Origin: Flavobacteriaceae bacterium
GTDB taxonomy: Bacteria; Bacteroidota; Bacteroidia; Flavobacteriales; Flavobacteriaceae
Length of the DNA: 41,939 nt
Reading direction: 5' to 3'
Assembly: GCA_947446635.1 (NCBI GenBank)
Contig: CANFHF010000018.1
Span: 1-41,939 of the forward strand
The notes beneath the pieces were generated by a model. The model was not told the DNA's origin. It searched no databases and saw nothing but the letters and a program-made list of their open reading frames with translations. Shown here piece after piece: positions 1-8,989 of the stretch (within the stretch, counting starts at the first letter, position 1; each line of letters begins with the position of its first letter). The position numbers and the translations under genes are program-made.

Positions 1-2
1 CT

Positions 3-134
3 ATTCTTTTGGCTACAGGTCAAATAAAAATGAAAGAAATGTTTTTACCCGGACTTATATTAATGATAATTTCTGGATTAGTTATTAGTTTAGCTATGTT
101 TTACTGGGGTACTTATGTTTTTGGTTTAAAGTAA
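3..134 (+). CDS. C-terminal end of a membrane permease, probably SLC13/DASS family (partial)
   Basis: Only the last 43 codons lie in the window; the gene starts upstream of position 1. The reading frame is open from base 3 to a TAA at 132-134. The peptide begins ILLATGQIKMKEM and continues into a hydrophobic helix of about 25 residues that ends in FGLK. A short ATG-(Q/K)-(I/L)-K stretch before the last transmembrane helix is typical of SLC13/divalent anion:sodium symporters, so this family is my best guess, but 43 residues are too few to be certain. The gene converges on the glucan operon, whose last stop codon is 36 bp away. No terminator hairpin is visible between them. Confidence 0.5.
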   Translation: MLLATGQIKMKEMFLPGLILMIISGLVISLAMFYWGTYVFGLK

Positions 135-170
135 AAAAAATGGTTTTATTAGTTTTACTTCAGTTGGTTT

Positions 171-3100
171 TTATCTTTTAGTTACGCGGAGTGATTTTAG
201 GTTTTTGCCTTGACTTACTTTCAAGATATAAGTACCACTTGGGTAATTCGCTCCTAGTTGCGTTAGTCCTGATTGAACTTGAAGCTTTTCGATGAATCGT
301 CCTGCCATATCATATACCTGTACTCCAGCTGATGTTCCTTTAGCCAAATTGACATCAAGAGTAAATACCGATGTTGCAGGGTTAGGATAGGCCACCGCCT
401 TGAATGCTTCCGAAACAATCGCTGAGCTATCATTGGCTATTCTACCACAACTAGCGACTTTCTTAACATCAAGTGCTTTAGCAGCGCTAGAACCCGTACC
501 ATTTGAACCAATTACACTAACCGCAAGTGTTGCTGTTGTTACATTGGATACATTAATTACAATAGAATTACTTCCTTGTCCACTTGTAATTGTGGCGCCA
601 CTTCCAACTGTCCACACATAAGAAACTCCAAATACAGAAGGAACTTGTACCGTAATGGTACTACTACAAGTAGGGTTGTAAGTTGGCACGGCTAGTGACG
701 AAGTTGTTATTGAACCTGGAGTAGCTGGCGCCGCACTTGTTAAAGGTAATAGCTTAGCTTTAGAAGTTCCAGCACCATTTACAGCGTAAACATTCATAGG
801 AATTGACTTTACGCCTGAGGCTATACCTTCTAAATTAATAGTCAATACCCTTGCAGTACCTTCCCATGTTTTTGTAGTTCCATTATCGCTAGTTAAAGTA
901 GCTCCAGCGGTAACATTTACCCCTGAAAGAAGTACCCATTGAAGTTTAGTGGCTTCTGCTCCTTGCGTTAAAACAGGAGTCGCTGTCAAAGTCAATGGTG
1001 TTGTTTTACCAGTATAGGCCCCTACAGTAGTAACAGCAGTAGTCTCAGAAATTGCAGTATTTGTAAGCACCAATTTAGTAGGAGCTGTAGGTACTACTCT
1101 TGACAAAGTTAAAGTTCGAGCTACAGATTCCTGACAACCCCCTACAGAGTATACACTTATAGGCAAGTTGCCAATTGCTGGATTAACTCCTGCAAAGTCA
1201 ACCGTGATTACATTTGATGTACCACCTGAAAACTGATTCACACCTGAAGGTAAGGACCATCGGTAATGGTGTGCTGTATTGCTAACGTCAGAAGCAGTCA
1301 AGGTAAATACTGTAGCGGTTCCCATATAAGGACCAACTTTGGTTATAGCAGCAAGTGTACCTAGTGTACCTTCTGAGCTAGTAAGCACTATTTTAGTAGG
1401 AGCTGTTGGGATTTTAGTGGTTAAAGCAAATGTCTTTTCTGTAGCCGAAATACATCCAGCAGCAGTCATTACTTTAACGCCTATGTTCCCGATAGCACCA
1501 GCAAGTGTTTGACTTACACCTGAAAGATTTACCGTTAAGGCATTTCCAGTTGACGAACCTATGATAGTAACTACACTAGGAACAGTCCATGCATAAGTTG
1601 AACCTGCGACGGCTGGTGTAGTAAAGGTCAATGGGGTTTGCTGCCCTACATATTTACATAAAAGGATATCAGGAGTGGTTATGCTTCCCGCAGTAGCCGG
1701 TAAAGCGTTTACCACAATTGATTTAGCTACTCTTGTAGTGCTTTCATCACCATTTTTGGTCTCGGTTACATACAAAGTTTTAGAAGTTAAAGCAGTAGTT
1801 CCTGCTAAAGCAGTCCCTCCCGTTGCAAGGGTATAGAATTTTAAACTCGTTGTTCCTGTAGCCGAAGCGATAGTTGCGCCTTTACAGAAAGATGGAAAAG
1901 CGGAAGGGATTTCAGTAGCACTAGTTGTAGTGATAGTCAAAACTAACAACTCCGTCACACAATTTGTGGTTGCGCCTGTTTTGGTACCACTTGTAGTGTA
2001 CGTTTGTCCATTACCTGCTGTCCAAGTATAGGTGTTCAATGAAGAAACCGTAGTAGTATGATTTGTGGCTGGTGTCAATACCAAGGTTAATGTAGCGGTG
2101 TTGCATCCTACAATATGAGTATAGGTTCCCGAAGAAGTGTACGATTGACTATTTAATGGCCAAGTGTATGAACTTCCACAAGCGGATACTGTTTCACTAC
2201 CTATGGTAGTTAATGGAGTAATGGATAAATTCAATGTAGCGGTGTTACATCCTGAAACAACTGTAACTCCGCTTTGAGCTGTGGTATACGTTAGTCCATT
2301 TGCTGGCCAGGTATAAGATGCGCCTGAACAAATTGAAGTGGTTACACTTCCCGTTGTAGTCAATGGAGTAATTATCACAGAGACTGCCGTTCTTGTACTT
2401 TCAATTCCCACTAGGGTTTGCGATACATAGTAGGATTTGGTTGTCAAAGCCGTTGAAGATGACAAGGCTGTTCCCCCTGCTGAAACATCGTACCACTTCA
2501 AGGCGGTTCCTGTAGCTACTAAACTCGCTACTGTAGCTAGCCCACAAAAATTTTGAGCAGAAGCTGTGGGTGCTACCGCAGATGCTCTCCAAAAATAAAT
2601 ATTGTCAAAATAAATAGTATTTATTTCGCCTTTAAGTACAAAGGCTGTTTTTTCAAATTTAAATTGTCTAATACTTGCTTTATTTAAAGAAGGAAAATCA
2701 GTAGCCAAAACGATATCATAACTATTCCAACCTGATTTTGTCGGAGTAAGCGTTTTAAAGAGTAGATCTGTTTTATCATCTATTGGAAAAAATTTGAATG
2801 AAGCAATATCTGGAGTCCAAACATCAATATGAAGCGTTGTCATAGCTGAAAAATCGACTCCAGGAGGATTTCCATAAGCAGTTATATTGATCCCTTGGTA
2901 ATCTAAATTGCTATATTTTATTACATTATTAACTGGACTGCTCGCAGGTATTGTATAATTTACATACTTTGTTCCTTGTCCCCAATCTGGGAATAATTCA
3001 ACGGTTGAAATGTTAGTGTAAGCATCACTAAAAATAGATTTAACATCCACTGATAGTTTTGTTGGTGTTGGAGCACTTGTTGTGGGTTGAGTATCACTAG

Positions 3101-6100
3101 GTGCTGGCGTTATTATCAAGTTCAAAGTAGCGGTATTACATCCCGAAACTACTGTTTGTATAGTGCTAGCAGTATACGTTAGGCCATTCGCAGGCCATGT
3201 ATATGACCCTCCAACTTGTGATTGAATCACACTTCCGTTTGTAGTGCCATTTATCAATACCAAGGTTAATGTAGCTGTGTTACATCCTACTATATAAGTA
3301 TAGGTTCCCGAAGAAGTATACGTTTGTCCGTTTAATCCCCAAGTATAAGAACTTCCACAAGTTGATGCTGACATAGTACCTGTAGTGGAGGCAGGGGTAA
3401 TTGTTACAGAAACTGCCGTTCTTGTGCTTTCGGTTCCCGCTAGGGTTTGCGACACATAATAGGTTTTGGTTGTCAAAGCCATTGAAGATGACAAGGCAGT
3501 TCCTCCTGCGGAAACATCGTACCACTTCAAGGCGGTTCCAGTAGCTACTAAACTCGCCACTGTGGCTATACCGCAAAAAGTTTGGGAAGAGGCTGTTGGA
3601 GATGTTTCACAGCTACTTCCAACTACATAAGGGAAATATTTAGTTACTGACATTCCGCCGGTATAAGCAAATTTAACAGCATAACTTAGGGTTGAGCCAA
3701 TAGTTTGTCCCGTAATGGTTTTGGTGAAAATATTTCCTGAAACATTCGTCATCGCGGTTTCTCCAAATGGGGTTTGCTTCCATAAAAAAGCTACTACACC
3801 CGTTTTACTTGTATCTAAGAGCTCAAAAGTGAATTTAACATCGGTTCCAGTAGTTTCGAAAGCGTATTTATACCCAGTTGAAAACGTCCCTTGTGAAGAT
3901 TCCGAAGTAGTTCCTGCACATGCCGTGGTTGTATTTGCTGTTGTCGTAGCAGTAACTAGAATTGGATTATTGACAGCCGTGTTTCCGGCGGCGTCAGTTG
4001 CTGTAACTGTAAAAGTATAGTTGGTATTGGGAGATAAATTTGCTACGATTAAAGATTTTTGAACACCCGAAGTACCAAATGTAGTACTCGTTCCGGATCC
4101 ATATGCAACGTTATAGGTTACATTGCCTGAATTATCCGTAGCGTTTAGTAATAGTTCAACAGAAGATCCTGTAATTGCTCCAGCCACAGCGGTTAAATTT
4201 GTAGGGGCTTGCGAATCAATCGTAGTATTTTTATATACTCTTACATAATCAACTTCCATGGCACCCTCTGTAAAATTGGAGCTGATATTTGATTGAATGG
4301 CTAAATTTAACAAAAGATATTGTTCAGAATCAAAAGGCCAAGTACTTGCATTTTTTACGCTTGGGTTATATATATAATGCTCTACGCCATCTACACTAAA
4401 CACTATTTTTTCTGCTGTCCAGTCCATGGTGTATATATGAAATGCACTTGAAACTGTAGCAATTGTTTGCCCTCCTAAATTTACCGTACTACCAGAACTT
4501 GAAGGGGTATGCATCGCACTTTGAACATAATTTTGATTACTTCCCCAGTGTTCCATAATGTCCACTTCGCCACAAGCAGGCCAACTTAGTGTTCCAGAAC
4601 TTGCAGACCAATAACCGCCAGGTTCAATAATATTTTTCCCTAACATCCAAATAGCAGGCCAGGTTCCAACTCCAGAAGGTAATTTAGCACGAACTTCAAC
4701 GCGCCCATACTTAAAGGCGAATTTTGAGTTTAATCTGGCAGATGTAAATTGCTTTGTTACCCCTTGATCCGTAAAAGTTTCTTTTTTTGCTACTAAACTT
4801 AAAGACCCATTACTTTGATAGGAATTTATTTGTCGATTTGTGTAATGTTGCATCTCCCCATTATACCAACCACCTCCATCTGGGAGTTGAGTTTGCTGAA
4901 ACCAATTAGTTGAATTGATCGCCCCACTTCCATTAAATTCATCAGACCAAACTAAATCATTATTTACAACATCAGCTTTAGTAGTAAAACTAATTGGCTG
5001 TGAAGTACTTTGTCTTCCAAAAGTATCAGTAGCAACGGCTGTAATGACATGTACTCCATCCGTAACACCAGTCCATTCATATTGGAATGGAAAAGCAAAA
5101 TCGGCACCCAACAAAGTAGTTCCAGAATAAAATGCAACATTAGAAATTACATTGTCACTATCGGTAAGGTTTGTTGTTATAGTTACACTAGAACTATTTG
5201 TAGAATTGGCAATAGGAGAAGTAATGGCAACTGTTGGAATTGAGACATCCCTATACAAAACGGAGTTAGGAATAAGTTGTTTGGTAATTCCTGGTCCTGA
5301 ATAACTAGTTTCCAAAACAGCCCCCCCCGTTTTTTGAAAAAATAATTCGGTAATAGCATGTTTCCCTTTTTTCAACCCTATTGAACCATAATTTTCAACT
5401 GTAGCATGTAACCCATCATTGTCCACAACCAAATTATCGCCAATATAAAGCCTACTTCCATCATCTGAATTGGTGTAAAAATTATAATAGCCATCTGAAG
5501 GAATATCAATATATCCTTTAAATCGAAAAGCATAATTAAGCGAATTTGTAGCTGGACTTAGGCTAAAATTTGCTAAAGAACCACTTTTAGCAGATGTTAA
5601 AGCGTCAAAGTTCGGTAAGTAATCATAGGAGCCATTGTAATATTCGTATCGAACACCACTAAGGGTAGTTATAGGATTGTCGGGTTCTCTTTTGGTAGGT
5701 GTTCCTGCCCCATAAACCACCAATTGATTAGAAAAAGTAGCCATATACACTTTACCATTCGCTATGGTGGGTGGAACAAACTTGGCAAATTTTCCAATTG
5801 CATCACCAGCATTCATGCTGCTGTTCCATATTTCTTTAGTAACATCATTGGCATCAAAAGCTCTCAGAACACCACTTACAACATCATGATTGGCATCGCC
5901 ATTAAAGGGATGTGATGCCCATACTATTCCTGTGCCTGCTTGATTTCCATTAGAACTTACCGAGAGCATTGCCCCAGGCATACCGCCAGGCAAAGAAATA
6001 ACGCCTTTGATTTCACTAGCAACATCAAAACGTAAATTAGTTCGGTTGAAAGGAATTTGTTTTAGAAAACTGTTTTCTGCCCAAGCATATACATATTCTT

Positions 6101-7322
6101 GTCCTAATGAATTTTTATAATAAACAGGAGAACCGTGTAGATGTCTGTAACTTGTGTTTGGTGTTGCACTGATATCCCATTTCTGCAAAACGTTAGTATT
6201 ATTCGCGTTCATGCCACCCATTGCATTATTATCCATCAAATAAATAAAACCTTGTTTGCTTCCAGAAAGCGACAAATGGGTATTTGGAATTAGCAAAACC
6301 CCATCCGAACCATAATCAAGATCGGCGTCTTCTAATTCTTGATAATTATTTGGCGTGAAAAAATCTTGAATTTGAAGTTGAGGATTTAATTTAATTAAAC
6401 TTTCGCCCCTATTTATTGGATCGTTAAGATTAGCTGTTGTTCCTATACTTCCATTACCAGTTGCTATATAAAAATTACCATATTCATCTACTGAAGGGGG
6501 TTGTCCGCTCATCCAAATACCAGCATTATAGCCATTTGGAGTAGTATTATAAACATACTTTTTTTCGAGAGTTGCCGCATCATATCCAATCATCCATCCA
6601 TGATAGGGTCCCCAGTCGCAATGGGATGCCCAGCAAATATATACGATACCATTATACAATAACAGACCTGCTCTTTGGTTTTCTGTTTGTTGATTGAAGG
6701 TAATGATTCCATTAACGCTTCCATCTCCAGTTCCATTAGAAGTTGCGGTTATAAATATAGGGCTATTGGGTTTCTCAACACCCGTAGTCAAATCAATAGC
6801 ATGTAAATATTGTTGATAAATATTATTTGTGGTAACACTTCGGGCTACCACATACATTGTGTTTGAAATGGTGTCAATTGCGGGAGTGCCCACTATACCC
6901 ATGTTTCCACTGAAATCTTTATAATTACCCCCGCACGCTCCAGTCATATCGGTGTTTTTGATCACGCGAGAACCTATGGGGGTGAGGTTTTTTTCCCAAT
7001 AAGCAGTTCCCGCATTATCCGCGTCAAATGCATAAACAGAATTATTAACCGTGGCTACCAAAACAATGTTACGAAGATTGCCCGCTATACTTACTTTAGT
7101 TATTATAAGTGGCTGAGCGTAAATTTGATCGTCCACCGATTTTGTAAAAAGTTTAGTAAATGTAGAAGGCGAAACATTTTGTGTGTTTAGAACCGATTCT
7201 TTATCATTCCATCCTGTACGCCTTAGGTTATTATGATTAGAAAGTACATTGATTTGAGAAACGACAGAATTGGAGAGCAGTAAAGTGCAAATAACCAACA
7301 ACTTAATTTTTATAAATTTCAT
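171..7322 (-). CDS. Giant T9SS-secreted multidomain protein: PQQ-like propeller, PA14, Ig-like, GH16 beta-glucanase, FN3, repeats
   Basis: A 2383-residue secreted protein and the last gene of the glucan operon. The signal peptide is about residues 1-22. Residues 30-545 look like a PQQ-type beta-propeller (the QPL and VYAFDA motifs recur in that fold). Residues 555-692 are a PA14 domain (with SDDGSRLYIG), and 695-783 are Ig-like. Residues 787-1035 are a GH16 domain with the catalytic motif GEVDIMEH (E919 nucleophile, D921, E924 acid/base), pointing to endo-beta-1,3-glucanase activity. An FN3 domain (1038-1128) follows, then a beta-rich module (1135-1240) shared with the GH16 gene at 8990-10690. 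Ig-like repeats follow, interrupted by a putative glycan-binding module (1422-1582). The end (2305-2383, with YPNPATSVFTLD and GTYILKV) is a type A T9SS sorting domain, so the protein should be exported and attached to or released from the cell surface. Domain calls come from reading motifs. The propeller's role is unknown. Confidence 0.9.
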   Translation of the reverse strand: MKFIKIKLLVICTLLLSNSVVSQINVLSNHNNLRRTGWNDKESVLNTQNVSPSTFTKLFTKSVDDQIYAQPLIITKVSIAGNLRNIVLVATVNNSVYAFDADNAGTAYWEKNLTPIGSRVIKNTDMTGACGGNYKDFSGNMGIVGTPAIDTISNTMYVVARSVTTNNIYQQYLHAIDLTTGVEKPNSPIFITATSNGTGDGSVNGIITFNQQTENQRAGLLLYNGIVYICWASHCDWGPYHGWMIGYDAATLEKKYVYNTTPNGYNAGIWMSGQPPSVDEYGNFYIATGNGSIGTTANLNDPINRGESLIKLNPQLQIQDFFTPNNYQELEDADLDYGSDGVLLIPNTHLSLSGSKQGFIYLMDNNAMGGMNANNTNVLQKWDISATPNTSYRHLHGSPVYYKNSLGQEYVYAWAENSFLKQIPFNRTNLRFDVASEIKGVISLPGGMPGAMLSVSSNGNQAGTGIVWASHPFNGDANHDVVSGVLRAFDANDVTKEIWNSSMNAGDAIGKFAKFVPPTIANGKVYMATFSNQLVVYGAGTPTKREPDNPITTLSGVRYEYYNGSYDYLPNFDALTSAKSGSLANFSLSPATNSLNYAFRFKGYIDIPSDGYYNFYTNSDDGSRLYIGDNLVVDNDGLHATVENYGSIGLKKGKHAITELFFQKTGGAVLETSYSGPGITKQLIPNSVLYRDVSIPTVAITSPIANSTNSSSVTITTNLTDSDNVISNVAFYSGTTLLGADFAFPFQYEWTGVTDGVHVITAVATDTFGRQSTSQPISFTTKADVVNNDLVWSDEFNGSGAINSTNWFQQTQLPDGGGWYNGEMQHYTNRQINSYQSNGSLSLVAKKETFTDQGVTKQFTSARLNSKFAFKYGRVEVRAKLPSGVGTWPAIWMLGKNIIEPGGYWSASSGTLSWPACGEVDIMEHWGSNQNYVQSAMHTPSSSGSTVNLGGQTIATVSSAFHIYTMDWTAEKIVFSVDGVEHYIYNPSVKNASTWPFDSEQYLLLNLAIQSNISSNFTEGAMEVDYVRVYKNTTIDSQAPTNLTAVAGAITGSSVELLLNATDNSGNVTYNVAYGSGTSTTFGTSGVQKSLIVANLSPNTNYTFTVTATDAAGNTAVNNPILVTATTTANTTTACAGTTSESSQGTFSTGYKYAFETTGTDVKFTFELLDTSKTGVVAFLWKQTPFGETAMTNVSGNIFTKTITGQTIGSTLSYAVKFAYTGGMSVTKYFPYVVGSSCETSPTASSQTFCGIATVASLVATGTALKWYDVSAGGTALSSSMALTTKTYYVSQTLAGTESTRTAVSVTITPASTTGTMSASTCGSSYTWGLNGQTYTSSGTYTYIVGCNTATLTLVLINGTTNGSVIQSQVGGSYTWPANGLTYTASTIQTVVSGCNTATLNLIITPAPSDTQPTTSAPTPTKLSVDVKSIFSDAYTNISTVELFPDWGQGTKYVNYTIPASSPVNNVIKYSNLDYQGINITAYGNPPGVDFSAMTTLHIDVWTPDIASFKFFPIDDKTDLLFKTLTPTKSGWNSYDIVLATDFPSLNKASIRQFKFEKTAFVLKGEINTIYFDNIYFWRASAVAPTASAQNFCGLATVASLVATGTALKWYDVSAGGTALSSSTALTTKSYYVSQTLVGIESTRTAVSVIITPLTTTGSVTTSICSGASYTWPANGLTYTTAQSGVTVVSGCNTATLNLSITPLTTIGSETVSACGSSYTWPLNSQSYTSSGTYTHIVGCNTATLTLVLTPATNHTTTVSSLNTYTWTAGNGQTYTTSGTKTGATTNCVTELLVLTITTTSATEIPSAFPSFCKGATIASATGTTSLKFYTLATGGTALAGTTALTSKTLYVTETKNGDESTTRVAKSIVVNALPATAGSITTPDILLCKYVGQQTPLTFTTPAVAGSTYAWTVPSVVTIIGSSTGNALTVNLSGVSQTLAGAIGNIGVKVMTAAGCISATEKTFALTTKIPTAPTKIVLTSSEGTLGTLAAITKVGPYMGTATVFTLTASDVSNTAHHYRWSLPSGVNQFSGGTSNVITVDFAGVNPAIGNLPISVYSVGGCQESVARTLTLSRVVPTAPTKLVLTNTAISETTAVTTVGAYTGKTTPLTLTATPVLTQGAEATKLQWVLLSGVNVTAGATLTSDNGTTKTWEGTARVLTINLEGIASGVKSIPMNVYAVNGAGTSKAKLLPLTSAAPATPGSITTSSLAVPTYNPTCSSTITVQVPSVFGVSYVWTVGSGATITSGQGSNSIVINVSNVTTATLAVSVIGSNGTGSSAAKALDVKKVASCGRIANDSSAIVSEAFKAVAYPNPATSVFTLDVNLAKGTSAGVQVYDMAGRFIEKLQVQSGLTQLGANYPSGTYILKVSQGKNLKSLRVTKR
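2364..3587 (-). repeat. Intragenic near-identical repeat pair inside the giant GH16 protein
   Basis: Two copies of a segment of about 195 bp encode residues 1246-1310 (3393-3587) and 1589-1653 (2364-2558). Both begin with (T/N)FCG(I/L)ATVASLVATG and end in RTAVSV. They differ at only a few codons, mostly synonymously, which suggests recent duplication or gene conversion. They flank the putative glycan-binding module. A second, shorter unit ending in GCNTATL recurs at about residues 1346, 1394, 1691 and 1739. Such Ig-like stalk repeats are common in large flavobacterial surface proteins. Confidence 0.8.
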
Positions 7323-7361
7323 AATAAGGTAATTAAATATTGTAAAAAAACTTGTTTTGGT

Positions 7362-7380
7362 GATTTACTCTTTGTAAATC
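7362..7380 (-). other. Small hairpin after the MFS sugar porter stop codon
   Basis: A perfect 7-bp inverted repeat (GATTTAC / GTAAATC, 5-nt loop) sits directly after the stop codon of the sugar porter gene and before the giant GH16 gene. In the transcript a run of seven T follows only about 14 nt after the stem. It is therefore not a classical intrinsic terminator, but it could protect the upstream mRNA or attenuate the distal gene. The stem is AT-rich and weak. Confidence 0.35.
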
Positions 7381-7381
7381 A

Positions 7382-8944
7382 TTATTTAACCAATATGGCT
7401 TCCAATTCCTCTAATGATTTTCCTTTTGTTTCAGGTAATAATTTTAGAATTAATAGGAGTCCGAAAAAAGCGAAAATCCCAAAAATTAAAAAGGTCAAAG
7501 TGGTTCCTAATCTTGATAATTCCAATGGAAATACCAATTGAACCAAAAAACTTACTGCTGAATTGATAAACCCAACAAACGAAATGGCGACACCACGTAT
7601 TCTGTTTGGGAAAAGTTCAGAAAATAACACCCACATTACGGGTCCCAATGAAATGGCAAAAGAGGCTACAAATCCTAAAATACAGAATAGAATTAGTGTT
7701 GAATTCATCGTTATTGAAGCTGTAATTAACTCTGATTCATATTTAGCGGTCACATCAGATCCAATTGTTTGGGCAACAGCATTTTTGAATTCGGTATCCG
7801 TATCAAAAGTAGTGTTTTTTAATGAACTCAATTGACTTCCATTTATTTCTGTAGGTAATTTCGCTATTGAAGCATCCGTCAAAGTATAAGTCGCCGCATT
7901 AAAACTATAAGAGAGTATAAACATACTTATGGCAATACCGCTTACGCCAATGAGCAACAATGGTTTTCTCCCCAACTTATCAATCAATGCCATCGCAACA
8001 ATAGTAAATACCACATTGATAAGACCTACCAAAATCGCTTGTATAAAAGAGGCGTCGGTGCCAATTCCGGATTGTTCAAAAATCATTGGAGCATAGAAAA
8101 ACACACAGTTGATTCCAACAATTTGCTGCAATATGGCGATTCCAATTCCTATGGTCATGACCAATTTCATGGAAGGTGCAAACAACTCTTTGATAGCAAT
8201 TTTTTCTTTTGGAGCAGAATCCAATAAAATACTTTCTTTTATTTCGCTAACCATTTTCTCGGCAACTTTTTCATCGCCTAAGGATTTCATAATATCCAAA
8301 GCCTCATCATATCTTCCTTTCATAATAAGCCATCTTGGACTTTTAGGGACAAAAAACAAAAAGATGAAATAGAACAAAGCTGGAACAAATTCAATACCCA
8401 ACATCCATCTCCAATTATATTCTCTGATCTTTAAAGTATCAACCCAAGGAGCATTAGAACCTGCTAAATAAACTATAAGATAATTGGTAAAAAAAGCAAC
8501 AGAAAGTCCAATTACGATATTTAACTGATTGAAGGAAACCATTTTCCCTCGCTTGGCTGCTGGAGCAATTTCAGCAATGTACATGGGTGCAATTATTAGA
8601 GAAATCCCTACTCCAATTCCAGCTAGCATTCGAGCAAATACCAAGATAAAAAAGCTAGGTGCAACAGCAGATAAAATGGCTGAAAATGCATACAACAGAG
8701 CAGAATATTTTAGAATATTTATTCTACCGCATTTGTCACTTATGGGCCCAGCAAACATCATTGCCGCAGTAGCTGATAAGGACAAGGAAGCTACTGCCCA
8801 ACCCAATTCGATTTTTGAAAGTTGAAATTCGGGTTCTATAAATTTAATCACTCCAGAAATAACGGAGGCGTCAAAACCCATTAAAAAACCACCCATTGCA
8901 ACCACAAGAGCGATTAGTGTTACGGAACTTTTTTTATTTTGCAT
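7382..8944 (-). CDS. MFS sugar porter family transporter
   Basis: A 520-residue inner-membrane carrier of the sugar porter (XylE/GLUT-like) branch of the major facilitator superfamily. Visible hallmarks: DKCGR after TM2, RMLAGIGVG with APMYIAEIAP in TM4, PKSPRWL after TM6, QQIVGIN in TM7, DKLGRKPLL after TM8, GPVMW in TM10 and PETKG after TM12. Twelve membrane segments can be traced. Between TM9 and TM10 a hydrophilic stretch of about 60 residues (349-412) is longer than in typical porters. The substrate is probably glucose released from the glucan, or a short glucoside; this is inferred from context. It lies 45 bp downstream of a GH16 gene and 59 bp upstream of the giant GH16 gene in the same operon. 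Confidence 0.9.
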   Translation of the reverse strand: MQNKKSSVTLIALVVAMGGFLMGFDASVISGVIKFIEPEFQLSKIELGWAVASLSLSATAAMMFAGPISDKCGRINILKYSALLYAFSAILSAVAPSFFILVFARMLAGIGVGISLIIAPMYIAEIAPAAKRGKMVSFNQLNIVIGLSVAFFTNYLIVYLAGSNAPWVDTLKIREYNWRWMLGIEFVPALFYFIFLFFVPKSPRWLIMKGRYDEALDIMKSLGDEKVAEKMVSEIKESILLDSAPKEKIAIKELFAPSMKLVMTIGIGIAILQQIVGINCVFFYAPMIFEQSGIGTDASFIQAILVGLINVVFTIVAMALIDKLGRKPLLLIGVSGIAISMFILSYSFNAATYTLTDASIAKLPTEINGSQLSSLKNTTFDTDTEFKNAVAQTIGSDVTAKYESELITASITMNSTLILFCILGFVASFAISLGPVMWVLFSELFPNRIRGVAISFVGFINSAVSFLVQLVFPLELSRLGTTLTFLIFGIFAFFGLLLILKLLPETKGKSLEELEAILVK

Positions 8945-8989
8945 AAAAATTAAATTTTGTCGGAATTAAATCGCGTTTTTAGTTACCAA

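Noticed and set aside
3715..4020. Open frame of 101 codons on the + strand inside the giant GH16 gene
   Set aside because: It is antisense to well-supported FN3 and beta-module coding sequence, its product is low-complexity valine/alanine-rich, and the same holds for the other + strand frames between 171 and 7322.
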